Assembly: GCF_021389935.1 (NCBI RefSeq)
Contig: NZ_CP089979.1
Coordinates: 6,038,501-6,102,500 of the forward strand
From: Fulvivirga ligni
GTDB taxonomy: Bacteria; Bacteroidota; Bacteroidia; Cytophagales; Cyclobacteriaceae
DNA length: 64,000 nt
Reading direction: 5' to 3'
The translations under genes and the position numbers were made by a program. Shown here piece by piece: positions 53,796 to 62,775 of this stretch. Numbering within the stretch: position 1 is the stretch's first letter; each line of letters begins with the position of its first letter. Below the pieces are notes generated by a model. The model was not told the origin of the DNA, made no database searches, and saw nothing but the letters and a program-made list of their open reading frames with translations.

Positions 53796-54563
53796 ATGAA
53801 GAAAATTTCACTATACATTCTCATTACACTTATTTCTATTTCAGCTTATGCCACTGGTACTGAGCCTGATAAGAAAGCATCATTACAACCTAGCAAAATG
53901 CTGCAGCCGATGAAAATCAGAGAACGTGCAGCCCGACCTGACATACCTGGTTCATTAATCATTAACCTTGGTTGGAACATACTTCAGGATACGCCTGACG
54001 AAATGGAATTAGGTAATTATGGTTCTAGAAGCCTTGAAATCTATTACTTACATGATATGCCAATCGGCAATACAGGATTAGAATTCAGACCAGGTATTGG
54101 TGTAGGTTTAGACAGATTTAAATTTGATAATAACATCACTTTAAACCAAACGATTAACGGTGATGGGGAAACAATAGTGAGCACCGCTGACTTAGATGAA
54201 GACTGGGATGTGAAAAAATCGCAGTTAGTGGCCAACTACATTGACATTCCTTTGGAACTTAGATTCTTCGCAAATCCTGATGACAAGAGAAGGAGCTTCA
54301 ATGTAAGTATAGGAGGAAAAGTAGGAATGAGATTCAGTTCGCATACTAAAATTAAATACTCTGAAGAAGGTGAGAACATAAAGCTAAAAAGCAAAAAAGA
54401 CTTTGGCCTTAACAGATTCAGATACGGTGTAACTGGTAGACTAGGAATTGGAGGTTTTAACCTTTTCTATTACCAGGGTCTTTCTAACCTATTTGATGGT
54501 GGGCCTGACGGAACGGAAGATGCCACAAAAATTACAGTAGGTCTTACTTTCACTGCATTCTAA
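53796..54563 (+). CDS. Outer-membrane beta-barrel protein (PorT-like domain type)
   Basis: This 255-residue protein has a signal peptide (MKKISLYILITLISISAYA), a short linker rich in Pro, Lys and Arg, and an eight-strand-type barrel pattern: PGSLIINLGWNILQD, SRSLEIYYLHDMPIGNTGLEFRPGIGVGLDRFKF, YIDIPLELRFFANP, SFNVSIGGKVGMRFSS, RFRYGVTGRLGIGGFNLFYYQGLSNLF and the C-terminal TVGLTFTAF ending in Phe. It fits the barrel_2/PorT-like outer-membrane families of Bacteroidota. Its role is unknown. It is monocistronic with a very strong terminator. Confidence 0.82.
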   Translation: MKKISLYILITLISISAYATGTEPDKKASLQPSKMLQPMKIRERAARPDIPGSLIINLGWNILQDTPDEMELGNYGSRSLEIYYLHDMPIGNTGLEFRPGIGVGLDRFKFDNNITLNQTINGDGETIVSTADLDEDWDVKKSQLVANYIDIPLELRFFANPDDKRRSFNVSIGGKVGMRFSSHTKIKYSEEGENIKLKSKKDFGLNRFRYGVTGRLGIGGFNLFYYQGLSNLFDGGPDGTEDATKITVGLTFTAF

Positions 54564-54576
54564 AAGCAGCACAAAA

Positions 54577-54624
54577 TATAAAACAAAAGGGCTGGCTCAA
54601 ATGAGCCAGCCCTTTTGTTTTATA
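54577..54624. terminator. Very strong bidirectional terminator
   Basis: A perfect 22-base-pair stem (54577-54598 with 54603-54624) encloses the loop AAAT. Its GC-rich centre is GGGCTGGCTC/GAGCCAGCCC. It lies between the convergent stops of the barrel gene and the GreA/GreB gene. Confidence 0.93.
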
Positions 54625-54640
54625 TAGTCTTTATCAGCAG

Positions 54641-55138
54641 CTATTCGTAGCTTATCTCACTGATCAGAAATTCTCGACTTCCTTTACTTAACTCAAGCAC
54701 TGCTACCTCCCCTGCCTTCTTCTCAATTAAAATTCTAGCCAATGGTGATATAAAGGCGATCTTGCCTTTCGCTATGTCAGCTTCATCCACTCCTACTATC
54801 TGATACTTCATTGACTTGGCTCCAACCTTTAATGTGATGGTAGCGCCAAATCTCACCTCGTCCTTTGGCTGATCTTCCAGACTAATAACTTTAGCCTCAT
54901 TTATTCTTTCGTTTAACAGCTTGAGTTTGGCATTAATGAAATTGGTAGCTATACGTTTCTCATTTTCATTAATAGAACTTAAACCATCGCGTTCTTTTAT
55001 TAGGCCATCTTTCTCTTTCAAAAGATCATTAAGGCCGTTCTGAGTCACAAAATTAGTAACACCAGCAGGCAAATCGGCCCTTGGTGGCACCATTGGAATC
55101 TCTTCCTGATCTTCCTCTTTTACAAATCCTCTACTCAT
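54641..55138 (-). CDS. GreA/GreB-family transcription factor
   Basis: This 165-residue protein resembles the RNA polymerase cleavage factors. The N-terminus MSRGFVKEEDQEEIPMVPPRADLPAG is of the GreB-like group. A coiled coil follows (about 30-80, with KEKDGLIKERDGLSSINENEKR). The C-terminal FKBP-like domain (about 90-165) has VRFGATITLKV, YQIVGVDEADIAKGKIAFISPLARILIEKKAGEVAVL. The coiled coil is the part that enters the secondary channel of RNA polymerase. Its tip lacks the usual clear DE acidic pair in the GreA position, so cleavage activity is likely but not shown. Confidence 0.87.
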   Translation of the reverse strand: MSRGFVKEEDQEEIPMVPPRADLPAGVTNFVTQNGLNDLLKEKDGLIKERDGLSSINENEKRIATNFINAKLKLLNERINEAKVISLEDQPKDEVRFGATITLKVGAKSMKYQIVGVDEADIAKGKIAFISPLARILIEKKAGEVAVLELSKGSREFLISEISYE

Positions 55139-55174
55139 ATAAAAAGAACAACAGTAATCTGCCTTAGTTCAATC

Positions 55175-57418
55175 CTAATCCTCTGCCGGCATTTTCTCCA
55201 TAAAGTAATTAGTGATTAGCGTATATAAATGCCTGCGTGTATTCTGGCCTTCATAGATTCCATGAGACCTGTTTGGGTAGGCCATCATATCAAACTGCTT
55301 ATTCTGTAATATTAACTCATTGATTAACAGCTCCATATTCTGATAATGAACGTTATCGTCTCCCGTTCCATGTATCACAAGCAGGTTACCCTCCAGGTTT
55401 TTAGCATGAGTAATAGGTGAACCCGCCACCAGATCAGCTTTTGTTTCCTGTGGGATGCCCATGTAGCGTTCCTGATAGATGTTATCATAAGTCATTTGAT
55501 AGGCCACTGCAGCTACAGCCACTCCGGTTTTGAAGACTTCAGGGTATTGAAACATCAAGTTTAAGGTGGATGATCCTCCTCCGCTCCAGCCCCAAACACC
55601 AACTTTCTCTTTATCGATATAAGGGAATTTTAGAATTTCAATGGCCCCTTGACCTAAGTCATGAATATTAATTCTACCGATATGACGATAAATGGACTTT
55701 CTCCATTCGCTTCCTTTTAAACATGGTGTTCCGCGCGGATCAATATCTACTACAATGTATCCCTTCTGGGCCAGCATAAGATTCCACATCCCTACGAAAT
55801 TATCAGTAGCTACCTGACCCCAGGGCTCACCATATACATGAAAAATGACAGGATATTTCTTTGAGGCGTCAAATCCTAATGGTTTTATCACGCGGGCATC
55901 CAACGTAATATTATCTTCCGTTGTCACCTTAATAAACTCAACTGTGGGCATATCAAGTGCCTTCAGCTTGCCTTCAAACTTCTCATTAGAAACTAAGGTC
56001 TTTATGGTCTTATGACTTGGCAAGGACACCAACTCGACTTTAGCTGGCTTTAAAGCACTCTGAGAATAATGTAAAGCATATTTGCCATTTGGTGAAATAT
56101 CATAAAGGTTAACTCCACTTGACTCTGAAGGAGTTATCCTTTTATCCTTTTTACCTCCTTTTAAATCAACGGCATATAAATATCGCTGTGTGATATCTTT
56201 TGGAGAGGCCGCATAATAAAGCTGAGAGTCCGTAAGGCCTGCTATTGATCCTGCATCATAATTCCCAGGAGTTAATAACACCTTTTCCCCGGTGGCAATA
56301 TTTATCTTATACACATTTCTCCATTGGTCTTCAGTCATCCGAATAAACGACTTGCCGCCATCCGTTAAGATCAGGTCATTATCACCCCAGTGCGAAGATG
56401 CCAGGTCGGGATAAGAGATGTCTACCCAGGTATCTTCCTTTTCCTCGTATACTAATCTGGTCTTATTAGCTTTTACATCATACGCCCAGATTTTCAGGTC
56501 ATTTTGCTTATGGTTGATCTGCTGAATCAGCAACAGATCATCAGAAACCCACTGAATACCAGGGATATAATTCTGAACGGTGCTACCTTCCAGCTCGACC
56601 CATATCACCTTTTGAGTAGCAGGAGTTACAATACCAATTTTAGCAGATGAAGGATCTTGACCAATCTTCGGATATTGAATGGGTATTGGCTTCGAATAAA
56701 TAGAATCAGTATTATTGATCATGTAGAAGGTGCCAATAGTGGAAGCATCTAATTGCCAAAAAGCAATTTTGGAAGCTTTAGGACTCCATCTGAAACCATC
56801 ACGGCAGCCAAATTCTTCTTCATACACCCAATCAAAAGTGCCGTTAATGATGTCTTTAGTTCCGTCTGTAGTAAGCTGAGTGATTTTACCTGAGGAGAAT
56901 TCTTCCATGTAAAGGTTAAAATCCATTACATAAGCCACATACTTATTATCACCTGAAAACTTGGCAAACATGAGAGAAGAGGCAGAAAAGCCGCCTCCCA
57001 ATTGAGATAGCTTATTGGTAGTGAGATCATAAACCCAATAATCACCTTTGGTATTAGACCTCCATACTCTTTTGGAATTTGTAAAAATTAAGATTTTAGT
57101 CTCATCATCAGAAAGCGAAAAATCTTCAATATCAAGCGGAGTTGAAGCTCCTTTTGGTGTTAACTGAGCAGAAGATAGAAAGCTTGATTCCTTTTGGCTT
57201 TTGGTCGCATATTTTATCAGCTCATTTTCGCCCTTTTCATTCGCGGATACCACCACATAAGCCTCACCCTTCTCGATCCAGCTAATCGGTGCCTGATAGT
57301 CTTGCTGAAATTCATTTGACGCAAAGATGCGATCAATAGTTAGTTTCTCTTTGTCTTGTGCGTACAGGAAAACCTGCACGAAACAGAGACAAAATATTAT
57401 GGCCAGTGATTTTTTCAT
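55175..57418 (-). CDS. Dipeptidyl peptidase IV (S9B), exported
   Basis: This is a serine exopeptidase of about 747 residues. The start is set at the ATG at 57418 (MKKSLAIIFCLCFVQVFLYAQ, signal peptide); the reading from 57460 puts 14 residues before it. The N-terminal propeller contains the Glu motif DWVYEEEFGCRDGFRWSP (the DPP IV E-E site for the free amino terminus). The C-terminal hydrolase has Ser in GVWGWSGGGSSTLNLM, Asp in HGTGDDNVHYQN and His in YPNRSHGI. It removes X-Pro dipeptides. It is monocistronic, and a hairpin abuts its start codon. Confidence 0.95.
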   Translation of the reverse strand: MKKSLAIIFCLCFVQVFLYAQDKEKLTIDRIFASNEFQQDYQAPISWIEKGEAYVVVSANEKGENELIKYATKSQKESSFLSSAQLTPKGASTPLDIEDFSLSDDETKILIFTNSKRVWRSNTKGDYWVYDLTTNKLSQLGGGFSASSLMFAKFSGDNKYVAYVMDFNLYMEEFSSGKITQLTTDGTKDIINGTFDWVYEEEFGCRDGFRWSPKASKIAFWQLDASTIGTFYMINNTDSIYSKPIPIQYPKIGQDPSSAKIGIVTPATQKVIWVELEGSTVQNYIPGIQWVSDDLLLIQQINHKQNDLKIWAYDVKANKTRLVYEEKEDTWVDISYPDLASSHWGDNDLILTDGGKSFIRMTEDQWRNVYKINIATGEKVLLTPGNYDAGSIAGLTDSQLYYAASPKDITQRYLYAVDLKGGKKDKRITPSESSGVNLYDISPNGKYALHYSQSALKPAKVELVSLPSHKTIKTLVSNEKFEGKLKALDMPTVEFIKVTTEDNITLDARVIKPLGFDASKKYPVIFHVYGEPWGQVATDNFVGMWNLMLAQKGYIVVDIDPRGTPCLKGSEWRKSIYRHIGRINIHDLGQGAIEILKFPYIDKEKVGVWGWSGGGSSTLNLMFQYPEVFKTGVAVAAVAYQMTYDNIYQERYMGIPQETKADLVAGSPITHAKNLEGNLLVIHGTGDDNVHYQNMELLINELILQNKQFDMMAYPNRSHGIYEGQNTRRHLYTLITNYFMEKMPAED

Positions 57419-57449
57419 GGTGTATTTCTTTTTTAAAGAAAGATACACC
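57419..57449 (-). promoter_or_regulatory. Hairpin directly before the dipeptidyl peptidase start codon
   Basis: On the minus strand GGTGTAT and ATACACC pair over 17 intervening bases that contain a further CTTT/AAAG-type pairing, and the ATG at 57418 follows with no gap. The hairpin would cover the ribosome-loading region, a possible translational brake. It is only meaningful if translation starts at 57418. Confidence 0.45.
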
Positions 57450-57477
57450 GTAATTATCACGAAGGCAATAATTTGAT

Positions 57478-57493
57478 AATCAGCATGCTGATT
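57478..57493. repeat. Perfect 16-base palindrome upstream of dipeptidyl peptidase
   Basis: AATCAGCATGCTGATT is a perfect palindrome 60 bases upstream of the peptidase start and between it and the crotonase terminator. It may be an operator, but no regulator is known. Confidence 0.4.
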
Positions 57494-57521
57494 AAGAACA
57501 TTGGGTAAGGAATAAATAAAA

Positions 57522-57544
57522 AAGGGTATGTACTAAATACCCTT
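57522..57544 (-). terminator. Terminator overlapping the crotonase stop codon
   Basis: AAGGGTAT pairs with ATACCCTT around a seven-base loop that contains the crotonase stop. On the minus strand a short run of T residues follows (complement of about 57518-57523). Confidence 0.6.
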
Positions 57545-58312
57545 AAATTCTGCTTTTCTCTTTTCCAGAAATGCGTTTACTCCTTCTTTGTAGTCATGTG
57601 AGCTGCCCGCTATTTCCTGACAGTAAGCTTCATAGTCTAGCATTTCATCTAAGGAAGAGGATCCTGCCTTGTTAAGCATCTTCTTCATCAAGCCAATAGC
57701 CTTAGTTGGTGCTGAGGCATAATAATCTGTGTAAGCTTTAACCGCATCATCTAACTCAGCCAAAGGCACTACCTTGTTTACTAGACCTAGTTCGAATGCC
57801 TCACGGCCTTTAACTCTACTGCCCATAGTACTTAGTTCAAACGCCTTAGCACTACCTACCAATCTCGGCAGGAAATATGAAGAACCCGAATCCAATACCA
57901 AGCCGATATTAACAAACACCTCCGTTAGCATTGATTCCTCAGCAGCTACTATGATATCACAAGCTAGCGCTATAGAACAACCTGCACCAGCAGCCACGCC
58001 ATTAAGCCTGCAAATGATAGGCTTAGGTAGATTACGCATGGCTCTGATAATGGGATTATATCTTTTTTGAAGAGACGCTATGAAAGACCTTTTCTCGTCT
58101 CCGGAAGCAGCCTTCAAGTCTTGCCCTGAGCAAAAAGCTTTGCCTTCTCCAGTGAGCACTACTACTCTGGCTTCAGGATCTTTCTTTACGGCCTTAAGCA
58201 CATCCTGAAGTTCGTAGGTAATACCATCGTTCATGGCGTTGTATACTTCTGGTCTGTTCAGGGTTATCGTGCAGACACCTTGGTTTGTTTCTACTTTTAA
58301 AAATTCGTACAT
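57533..58312 (-). CDS. Enoyl-CoA hydratase/isomerase family, PaaG-like
   Basis: This 259-residue crotonase-fold enzyme has the oxyanion hole from GKAFCSGQDLKAASG and NGVAAGAGCSIALACD. The active-site region reads NIGLVLDSGSSYFLPRLVG, where PaaG-type isomerases have an Asp (LDSG) rather than the Glu-Glu pair of plain hydratases. PaaG converts epoxy-phenylacetyl-CoA in aerobic phenylacetate breakdown. No other paa gene is in the window, so the phenylacetate role is only suggested. A fatty-acid enoyl-CoA function is the alternative. Confidence 0.85.
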   Translation of the reverse strand: MYEFLKVETNQGVCTITLNRPEVYNAMNDGITYELQDVLKAVKKDPEARVVVLTGEGKAFCSGQDLKAASGDEKRSFIASLQKRYNPIIRAMRNLPKPIICRLNGVAAGAGCSIALACDIIVAAEESMLTEVFVNIGLVLDSGSSYFLPRLVGSAKAFELSTMGSRVKGREAFELGLVNKVVPLAELDDAVKAYTDYYASAPTKAIGLMKKMLNKAGSSSLDEMLDYEAYCQEIAGSSHDYKEGVNAFLEKRKAEFKGI

Positions 58313-58375
58313 GATGGGTATAGTTTATTATTCATGAGTCAAGAAAACACCTGATTGCAGCGTTTTATTTTGACA

Positions 58376-58993
58376 CTATAATAATAAGAAGGCTGTAGTG
58401 AAATTTACAGCAAATCCTAATAAACTTCCTAAATGCACCTCTAATGGAGAGTGGGAATTTAAATATAACCTGGCCGATGATACTGCTCCGTGTAACACAA
58501 AGGCAACCATGATAGGAACGAACAGCATGCTATCCAGATATTTGAGATGAAAAACCAGCAACAAGCCGACAAAACCGGCTGAGCCAGCAGTATGAGCACT
58601 GATCTTAAAGAATGATGTCACTACTGTAACCAGTAATCCGGTGATGGTCATACATACAAACATGACCATAAAACTGATACCTAAGGTAGGCTTGCTAATG
58701 AAAAAATAGGCCGTAAGCCCATACCACATGGTTATAAATGAAAATGGTAACAGTCGTTCCCGTCTTATTTCCATTTTCAAGCTACTTATGGATTTCGTTA
58801 ACTTAAGCGTGAGTACACTTATTACTGGCAAAATATAGGTGAGCACGAAAATTATTCCGGCTACCGGAAGTATAGAATTACCATCTATTGGCATGATGGC
58901 TGTTGGTGCGTACCAAAACAAGGTAAACAACAATAGCGTCGCCATAATCAACGGATGAAATACTACCGAAATAAAATTAGCCAGCTGTCTCAA
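58376..58993 (-). CDS. PAP2-like integral membrane protein
   Basis: This 205-residue protein has about six hydrophobic helices. Near the C-terminus it shows fragments of the PAP2 phosphatase signature: KISAHTAGSAG (where PSGH is expected) and SSARLYLNSHSPLEVHLGSLLG, which spaces Arg and His as in SR-x5-H but has Glu where the usual Asp follows. It may therefore be a divergent or inactive lipid phosphatase. It ends the rpoN transcript, starting two bases after the rpoN stop, so the two are probably co-translated. Confidence 0.72.
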   Translation of the reverse strand: MRQLANFISVVFHPLIMATLLLFTLFWYAPTAIMPIDGNSILPVAGIIFVLTYILPVISVLTLKLTKSISSLKMEIRRERLLPFSFITMWYGLTAYFFISKPTLGISFMVMFVCMTITGLLVTVVTSFFKISAHTAGSAGFVGLLLVFHLKYLDSMLFVPIMVAFVLHGAVSSARLYLNSHSPLEVHLGSLLGFAVNFTTAFLLL

Positions 58994-58995
58994 TA

Positions 58996-60435
58996 CTATA
59001 ATTCTTTCCTCAACCTGGCTACAGGAATATTCAATTGTTCACGATATTTAGCTACTGTACGGCGGGCAATGTTATAGCCTTTTCCTTTGAGAAGCTTCTC
59101 AAGCTTATCATCACTAAGAGGTTTTTTCTTATCCTCATCATCAATGATCATTTTCAGCTCATTTTTAACTTCTCTACTACTCACATCTTCACCAGAATCT
59201 GTAGCTATACCTTCTGAGAAAAAGTATTTCAGTGGGAAAATACCAAAGTCAGTTTGCACCGCTTTACTATTAGCCACCCTGGATACCGTAGAAATATCCA
59301 TATTTATAATGTTAGCAATATCTTTCAGAATCATCGGGCGAAGTTTACTTTCATCACCTTCCTGAAAATATTCATATTGAAAGTCTACAATAGCTCGCAT
59401 GGTGTTAAGCAATGTGTGCTGTCTTTGCTTAATAGCATCAATAAACCATTTGGCAGCATCTAACTTTTGCTTCACAAAGCTTACTGTATCCTTTAGTTTT
59501 TTATCTGATTTATCACTCTTATCATAAGCCTGTAGCATCTCAGAGTAAGAACGACTCACTCTTAGCTCAGGTGCATTTCGGGAGTTCAAAGAAAGCTCAA
59601 GCTCGCCATTATCATTAGTAAGAATGAAATCAGGAATAAGATATTGAGTTCTCACTAAACCAGTAGAACTACCTCCTGGCTTAGGATTTAGTTTACGAAT
59701 GAGCTCTATCGCGTCCTTCACGTAATCTTCATCCTCAATATCCAGCTTCTTCATTATCTTGCTGTAGTGCTTCTTGGTAAACTCATCAAAGCATTCGCTA
59801 ATAATCAGTTTGGCCACATACACATCTACATTCTGATCATCAGGTCTTCTTTCCAGCTGAAGTAATAAACATTCCTGAAGGTCTCTGGCAGCGATTCCCG
59901 GAGGGTCAAAAGTTTGGATCTTTCTTAAAATTTCCTCCACTTCATCCACGTCCGTATCTATATTTTGAGAGAAAGCCAGGTCATTAATAATAGAATCTAC
60001 ATCTCTTCTTATATACCCATCGCTTTCTATGCTACCAATAAGCTGGTTGCCTATGGCATATTGTCTATCATCCAGGCGTAAAAAGCCTAGCTGATCCATT
60101 AGTCTTTCATTAAGTGTAGAGTGCATGGCAATAGGCATTTCCTTATCCTCATTGTCACCATCTCCCTGCATTTTATAGCCACTAAAATCATCATCACGCA
60201 GATAGTCATCCACATCCAGATGATCATCATCTGAAGATGAATCCATATCGTCCTCATATTCATCCACCACCTCATCAGGCTCATCCTTACCTTCTTCCAG
60301 GGCAGGATTTTCCTCTAACTCCTCCTCTACTCTGCTTTCCAATTCGGCAGTAGGAATCTGCAACAGTTTTATAAACTGAATTTGTTGCGGAGATAATTTC
60401 TGTTGTAAACTTTGGGTTAAACCAAGCTTCTGCAT
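58996..60435 (-). CDS. rpoN: RNA polymerase sigma-54 factor
   Basis: This 479-residue sigma factor has a Gln-rich activator-interacting region I (MQKLGLTQSLQQKLSPQQIQFIKLLQIP). An acidic region II follows (about 45-100). The core-binding domain is at about 110-330. The DNA-binding domain has LKDIANIINMDISTVSRVANSKAVQTDFGIFPLKYFF (helix-turn-helix) and the RpoN box ARRTVAKYRE at 457-466. It works with enhancer-binding ATPases such as the NtrC-like regulator at 50241. A -7 promoter element is seen upstream. Confidence 0.97.
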   Translation of the reverse strand: MQKLGLTQSLQQKLSPQQIQFIKLLQIPTAELESRVEEELEENPALEEGKDEPDEVVDEYEDDMDSSSDDDHLDVDDYLRDDDFSGYKMQGDGDNEDKEMPIAMHSTLNERLMDQLGFLRLDDRQYAIGNQLIGSIESDGYIRRDVDSIINDLAFSQNIDTDVDEVEEILRKIQTFDPPGIAARDLQECLLLQLERRPDDQNVDVYVAKLIISECFDEFTKKHYSKIMKKLDIEDEDYVKDAIELIRKLNPKPGGSSTGLVRTQYLIPDFILTNDNGELELSLNSRNAPELRVSRSYSEMLQAYDKSDKSDKKLKDTVSFVKQKLDAAKWFIDAIKQRQHTLLNTMRAIVDFQYEYFQEGDESKLRPMILKDIANIINMDISTVSRVANSKAVQTDFGIFPLKYFFSEGIATDSGEDVSSREVKNELKMIIDDEDKKKPLSDDKLEKLLKGKGYNIARRTVAKYREQLNIPVARLRKEL

Positions 60436-60476
60436 CCTATGATTTTGCTTAAATCTTGCACTGACTAAATTTACGT

Positions 60477-60484
60477 CAAAGTTA
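60477..60484 (-). promoter_or_regulatory. Predicted -7 element for rpoN
   Basis: The minus strand reads TAACTTTG, matching TAnnTTTG, about 41 bases upstream of the rpoN start. The -33 partner is not clear. Confidence 0.35.
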
Positions 60485-60586
60485 TTATATTTCTATGATT
60501 CTTTGACTAAAAGCCTAAATTATCGTTTTTTTGCCGATCAATTTTGGCGCTCTAGTAAGCATTAACAAAACAAGTAAATTTTAGTT

Positions 60587-62029
60587 GTGGAAGATCAAAA
60601 AAGAATCAAAATTAAGGAGCTGTTAGACTCTCCTCAAGTTGGCAAAAAGGTAGTTGTAAAAGGTTGGGTAAGAACCTTTAGAAGTAATCGGTTTATAGCC
60701 ATAAACGACGGTTCCACAATTAATAATTTACAAGCCGTGGTGAATTTTGAAGCTATGGACGAAGCACTACTTAAGCGTGTAACCACAGGCGCTTGTGTTT
60801 CTGTGTATGGTGAAGTAAAAGAATCTTTAGGGAAAGGGCAGTCAGTAGAAATCATAGTTGAAAAACTAGATATTCTTGGCGATGCTGATCCTGAAAAATA
60901 TCCGTTACAACCGAAGAAACACTCTCTAGAGTTTTTGAGAGAAATAGCGCACTTAAGGGTAAGAACAAATACTTTCAGTGCCATCTATCGTGTGCGACAT
61001 GCTATGATTTTTGCGGTGCACAACTTCTTTAACCAGAAAGGTTTTTACAACGTTCACACGCCAATCATCACAGGATCTGATGCTGAGGGTGCTGGTGAAA
61101 TGTTTAGAGTAACCACTTTAGACCTTGACAACCCACCGAGAGATGAAGAAGGAAAAATCAATGACAAGGAAGACTTCTTTGGCAAAGAAACGAACTTAAC
61201 AGTTTCTGGTCAGCTGGAAGGAGAGACCGCAGCTATGGCTATGTCTGAGATTTACACTTTCGGCCCTACGTTTAGAGCTGAAAACTCTAACACCTCTCGT
61301 CACCTGGCAGAATTCTGGATGATAGAGCCGGAAATGGCTTTCTATGACATCAATGATAACATGGATTTGGCTGAGGAATTTGTAAAGTATCTGGTAAAGT
61401 ATGCTCTTGAAAACTGCAAAGATGATCTTGAGTTCTTAAACCAAAGAGCACTGGATGAAGATAAAGTAAAGCCTCAGAACGAAAGAAGTGAAATGAGCTT
61501 ATTAGAAAGACTGCAATTTGTAGCTGATAATGAGTTTGAAAGAGTAACTTATACAGAGGCCATTGACATACTTAGAAACTCTAAGCCTAATAAGAAGAAG
61601 AAATTCCAATATTTAATAGATGGCTGGGGAGCTGATTTACAATCAGAACATGAAAGATTCTTAGTAGAGAAGCATTTCAATAAACCAGTAATTTTATATA
61701 ACTACCCTAAGGATATCAAAGCGTTCTACATGCGTCAGAATGATGACAACAAAACTGTAGCTGCTATGGATGTTCTTTTCCCTGGAATAGGAGAAATCAT
61801 AGGTGGCTCACAGCGAGAGGAAAGATATGATAACCTGAAAGCCAGAGTAGATGAAATGGGTATTCCCGAAAAAGACTTATGGTGGTATCTAGACCTTAGA
61901 AAATTTGGTTCTGCACCTCATAGTGGCTTCGGATTAGGATTTGAAAGGCTGATACTATTCGTTACCGGAATGGGAAATATCAGAGACGTAATTCCTTTCC
62001 CAAGAACACCGGATAATGCGGAGTTTTAA
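60587..62029 (+). CDS. asnS: Asparagine--tRNA ligase
   Basis: This 480-residue class II synthetase begins with GTG ([22 protein letters not shown]). The N-terminal OB domain (about 1-110) binds the anticodon ([21 protein letters not shown]). The catalytic domain has motif 1-type [24 protein letters not shown], motif 2 [28 protein letters not shown] and motif 3 [29 protein letters not shown]. An insertion with [18 protein letters not shown] (about 185-202) is present, as in many bacterial AsnRS. It is divergent from rpoN across 151 bases. Confidence 0.97.
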   Translation: MEDQKRIKIKELLDSPQVGKKVVVKGWVRTFRSNRFIAINDGSTINNLQAVVNFEAMDEALLKRVTTGACVSVYGEVKESLGKGQSVEIIVEKLDILGDADPEKYPLQPKKHSLEFLREIAHLRVRTNTFSAIYRVRHAMIFAVHNFFNQKGFYNVHTPIITGSDAEGAGEMFRVTTLDLDNPPRDEEGKINDKEDFFGKETNLTVSGQLEGETAAMAMSEIYTFGPTFRAENSNTSRHLAEFWMIEPEMAFYDINDNMDLAEEFVKYLVKYALENCKDDLEFLNQRALDEDKVKPQNERSEMSLLERLQFVADNEFERVTYTEAIDILRNSKPNKKKKFQYLIDGWGADLQSEHERFLVEKHFNKPVILYNYPKDIKAFYMRQNDDNKTVAAMDVLFPGIGEIIGGSQREERYDNLKARVDEMGIPEKDLWWYLDLRKFGSAPHSGFGLGFERLILFVTGMGNIRDVIPFPRTPDNAEF

Positions 62030-62052
62030 GAAAAGCAACATATAATGAAAGC

Positions 62053-62087
62053 AAAAAGGCCTGAGGGTTTACTCAGACCTTTTTTTT
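62053..62087 (+). terminator. Terminator of asnS
   Basis: AAAAAGGCCTGAG pairs with CTCAGACCTTTTT (one mismatch) around GGTTTA, followed by more T residues. It lies 24 bases past the asnS stop. Confidence 0.85.
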
Positions 62088-62119
62088 ATATAGCATTTTA
62101 CCTTTTAAGCATAAAAAAA

Positions 62120-62142
62120 GTCGCTCTTTACCAGAGAGCGAC
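62120..62142 (-). terminator. Terminator of the ABC/DUF3299-like operon
   Basis: GTCGCTCT and AGAGCGAC form a stem around TTACCAG. On the minus strand seven T residues follow (complement of 62113-62119). It lies 190 bases past the DUF3299-like stop. Confidence 0.75.
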
Positions 62143-62331
62143 CCTAAGCTGTACCTTAAAACCAACTAAAAACATACAGCTTTTAATCAACCTAAACCTG
62201 AAAAGCTTATTTCAATTGGCATGCCAATAAATTCTCAGGCTAAATCAGTCAAAAAACAAGCTTTTTATTACTAAACCGTCTCATATTTGGAAGATCACTC
62301 TAAGAAATGGAACAATCCTTAGATTTCAACA

Positions 62332-62775
62332 CTATTCAGGATCATACTCTTCAGCTTCAGTAAGAATATAGTTGCAGTGATACATATCTTCCTGGTTCAA
62401 CTTCAGCACTCCTTTAATAGTAACAATTTGATCTATTTTAAACCGACGGTGTCGGCCTGAAAACTCCAGCTCAGCTATCGACTCAGGACCGCCGTTACCA
62501 CAAAAGAAACAAGAGGAATAAGGATTCTTAGAAAGAATAAATATATCATCCTTTTGATTGACGGATAGCATATAACCTTTTAAAAGCACCTCTTTGCCCT
62601 CCAGAGCTTTTATAGAAGCTCCGAATTCCGGGTAAAAATAATAGGCCTCTTCTTCCTCACTATATTTATCTGTGAAGGTAACATTTTCTAATTTCCTCCA
62701 GGTTATTTTAGTTTGTGCAACAGCCCATTGACTGGCAAAAAACATGATGAACGTGGCGATAAGAATTTTACGCAT
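62332..62775 (-). CDS. DUF3299-like exported protein
   Basis: This 147-residue exported protein (signal peptide MRKILIATFIMFFASQWAVAQ) has the DUF3299-like core: FGASIKALEGKEVLLKGYMLS, then DDIFILSKNPYSSCFFCGNGGPESIAELEF, and the strand HRRFKIDQIVTIKGVLKLN. The Cys-x-x-Cys in SCFFCG could bind a metal or be redox-active. It overlaps the permease stop by eight bases (ATGCGTAA). In proteobacterial zinc operons a DUF3299 protein also follows an ABC ATPase and an FtsX permease, so a metal-linked envelope role is suggested but unproven. Confidence 0.72.
   Translation of the reverse strand: MRKILIATFIMFFASQWAVAQTKITWRKLENVTFTDKYSEEEEAYYFYPEFGASIKALEGKEVLLKGYMLSVNQKDDIFILSKNPYSSCFFCGNGGPESIAELEFSGRHRRFKIDQIVTIKGVLKLNQEDMYHCNYILTEAEEYDPE

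Larger units (their letters stand above)
62030..62331. other. Intergenic stretch of 302 bases between asnS and the DUF3299-like gene
   Basis: It holds the two terminators listed at 62053-62087 and 62120-62142. The remaining 62143-62331 stretch shows no gene and no clear signal beyond AT-rich sequence. A 61-codon open frame (62045-62230) runs across both terminator hairpins and is not credible. Confidence 0.6.

Noticed and set aside
62045-62230. 61-codon frame after asnS
   Set aside because: It spans two terminator hairpins, has no family similarity and looks like chance.
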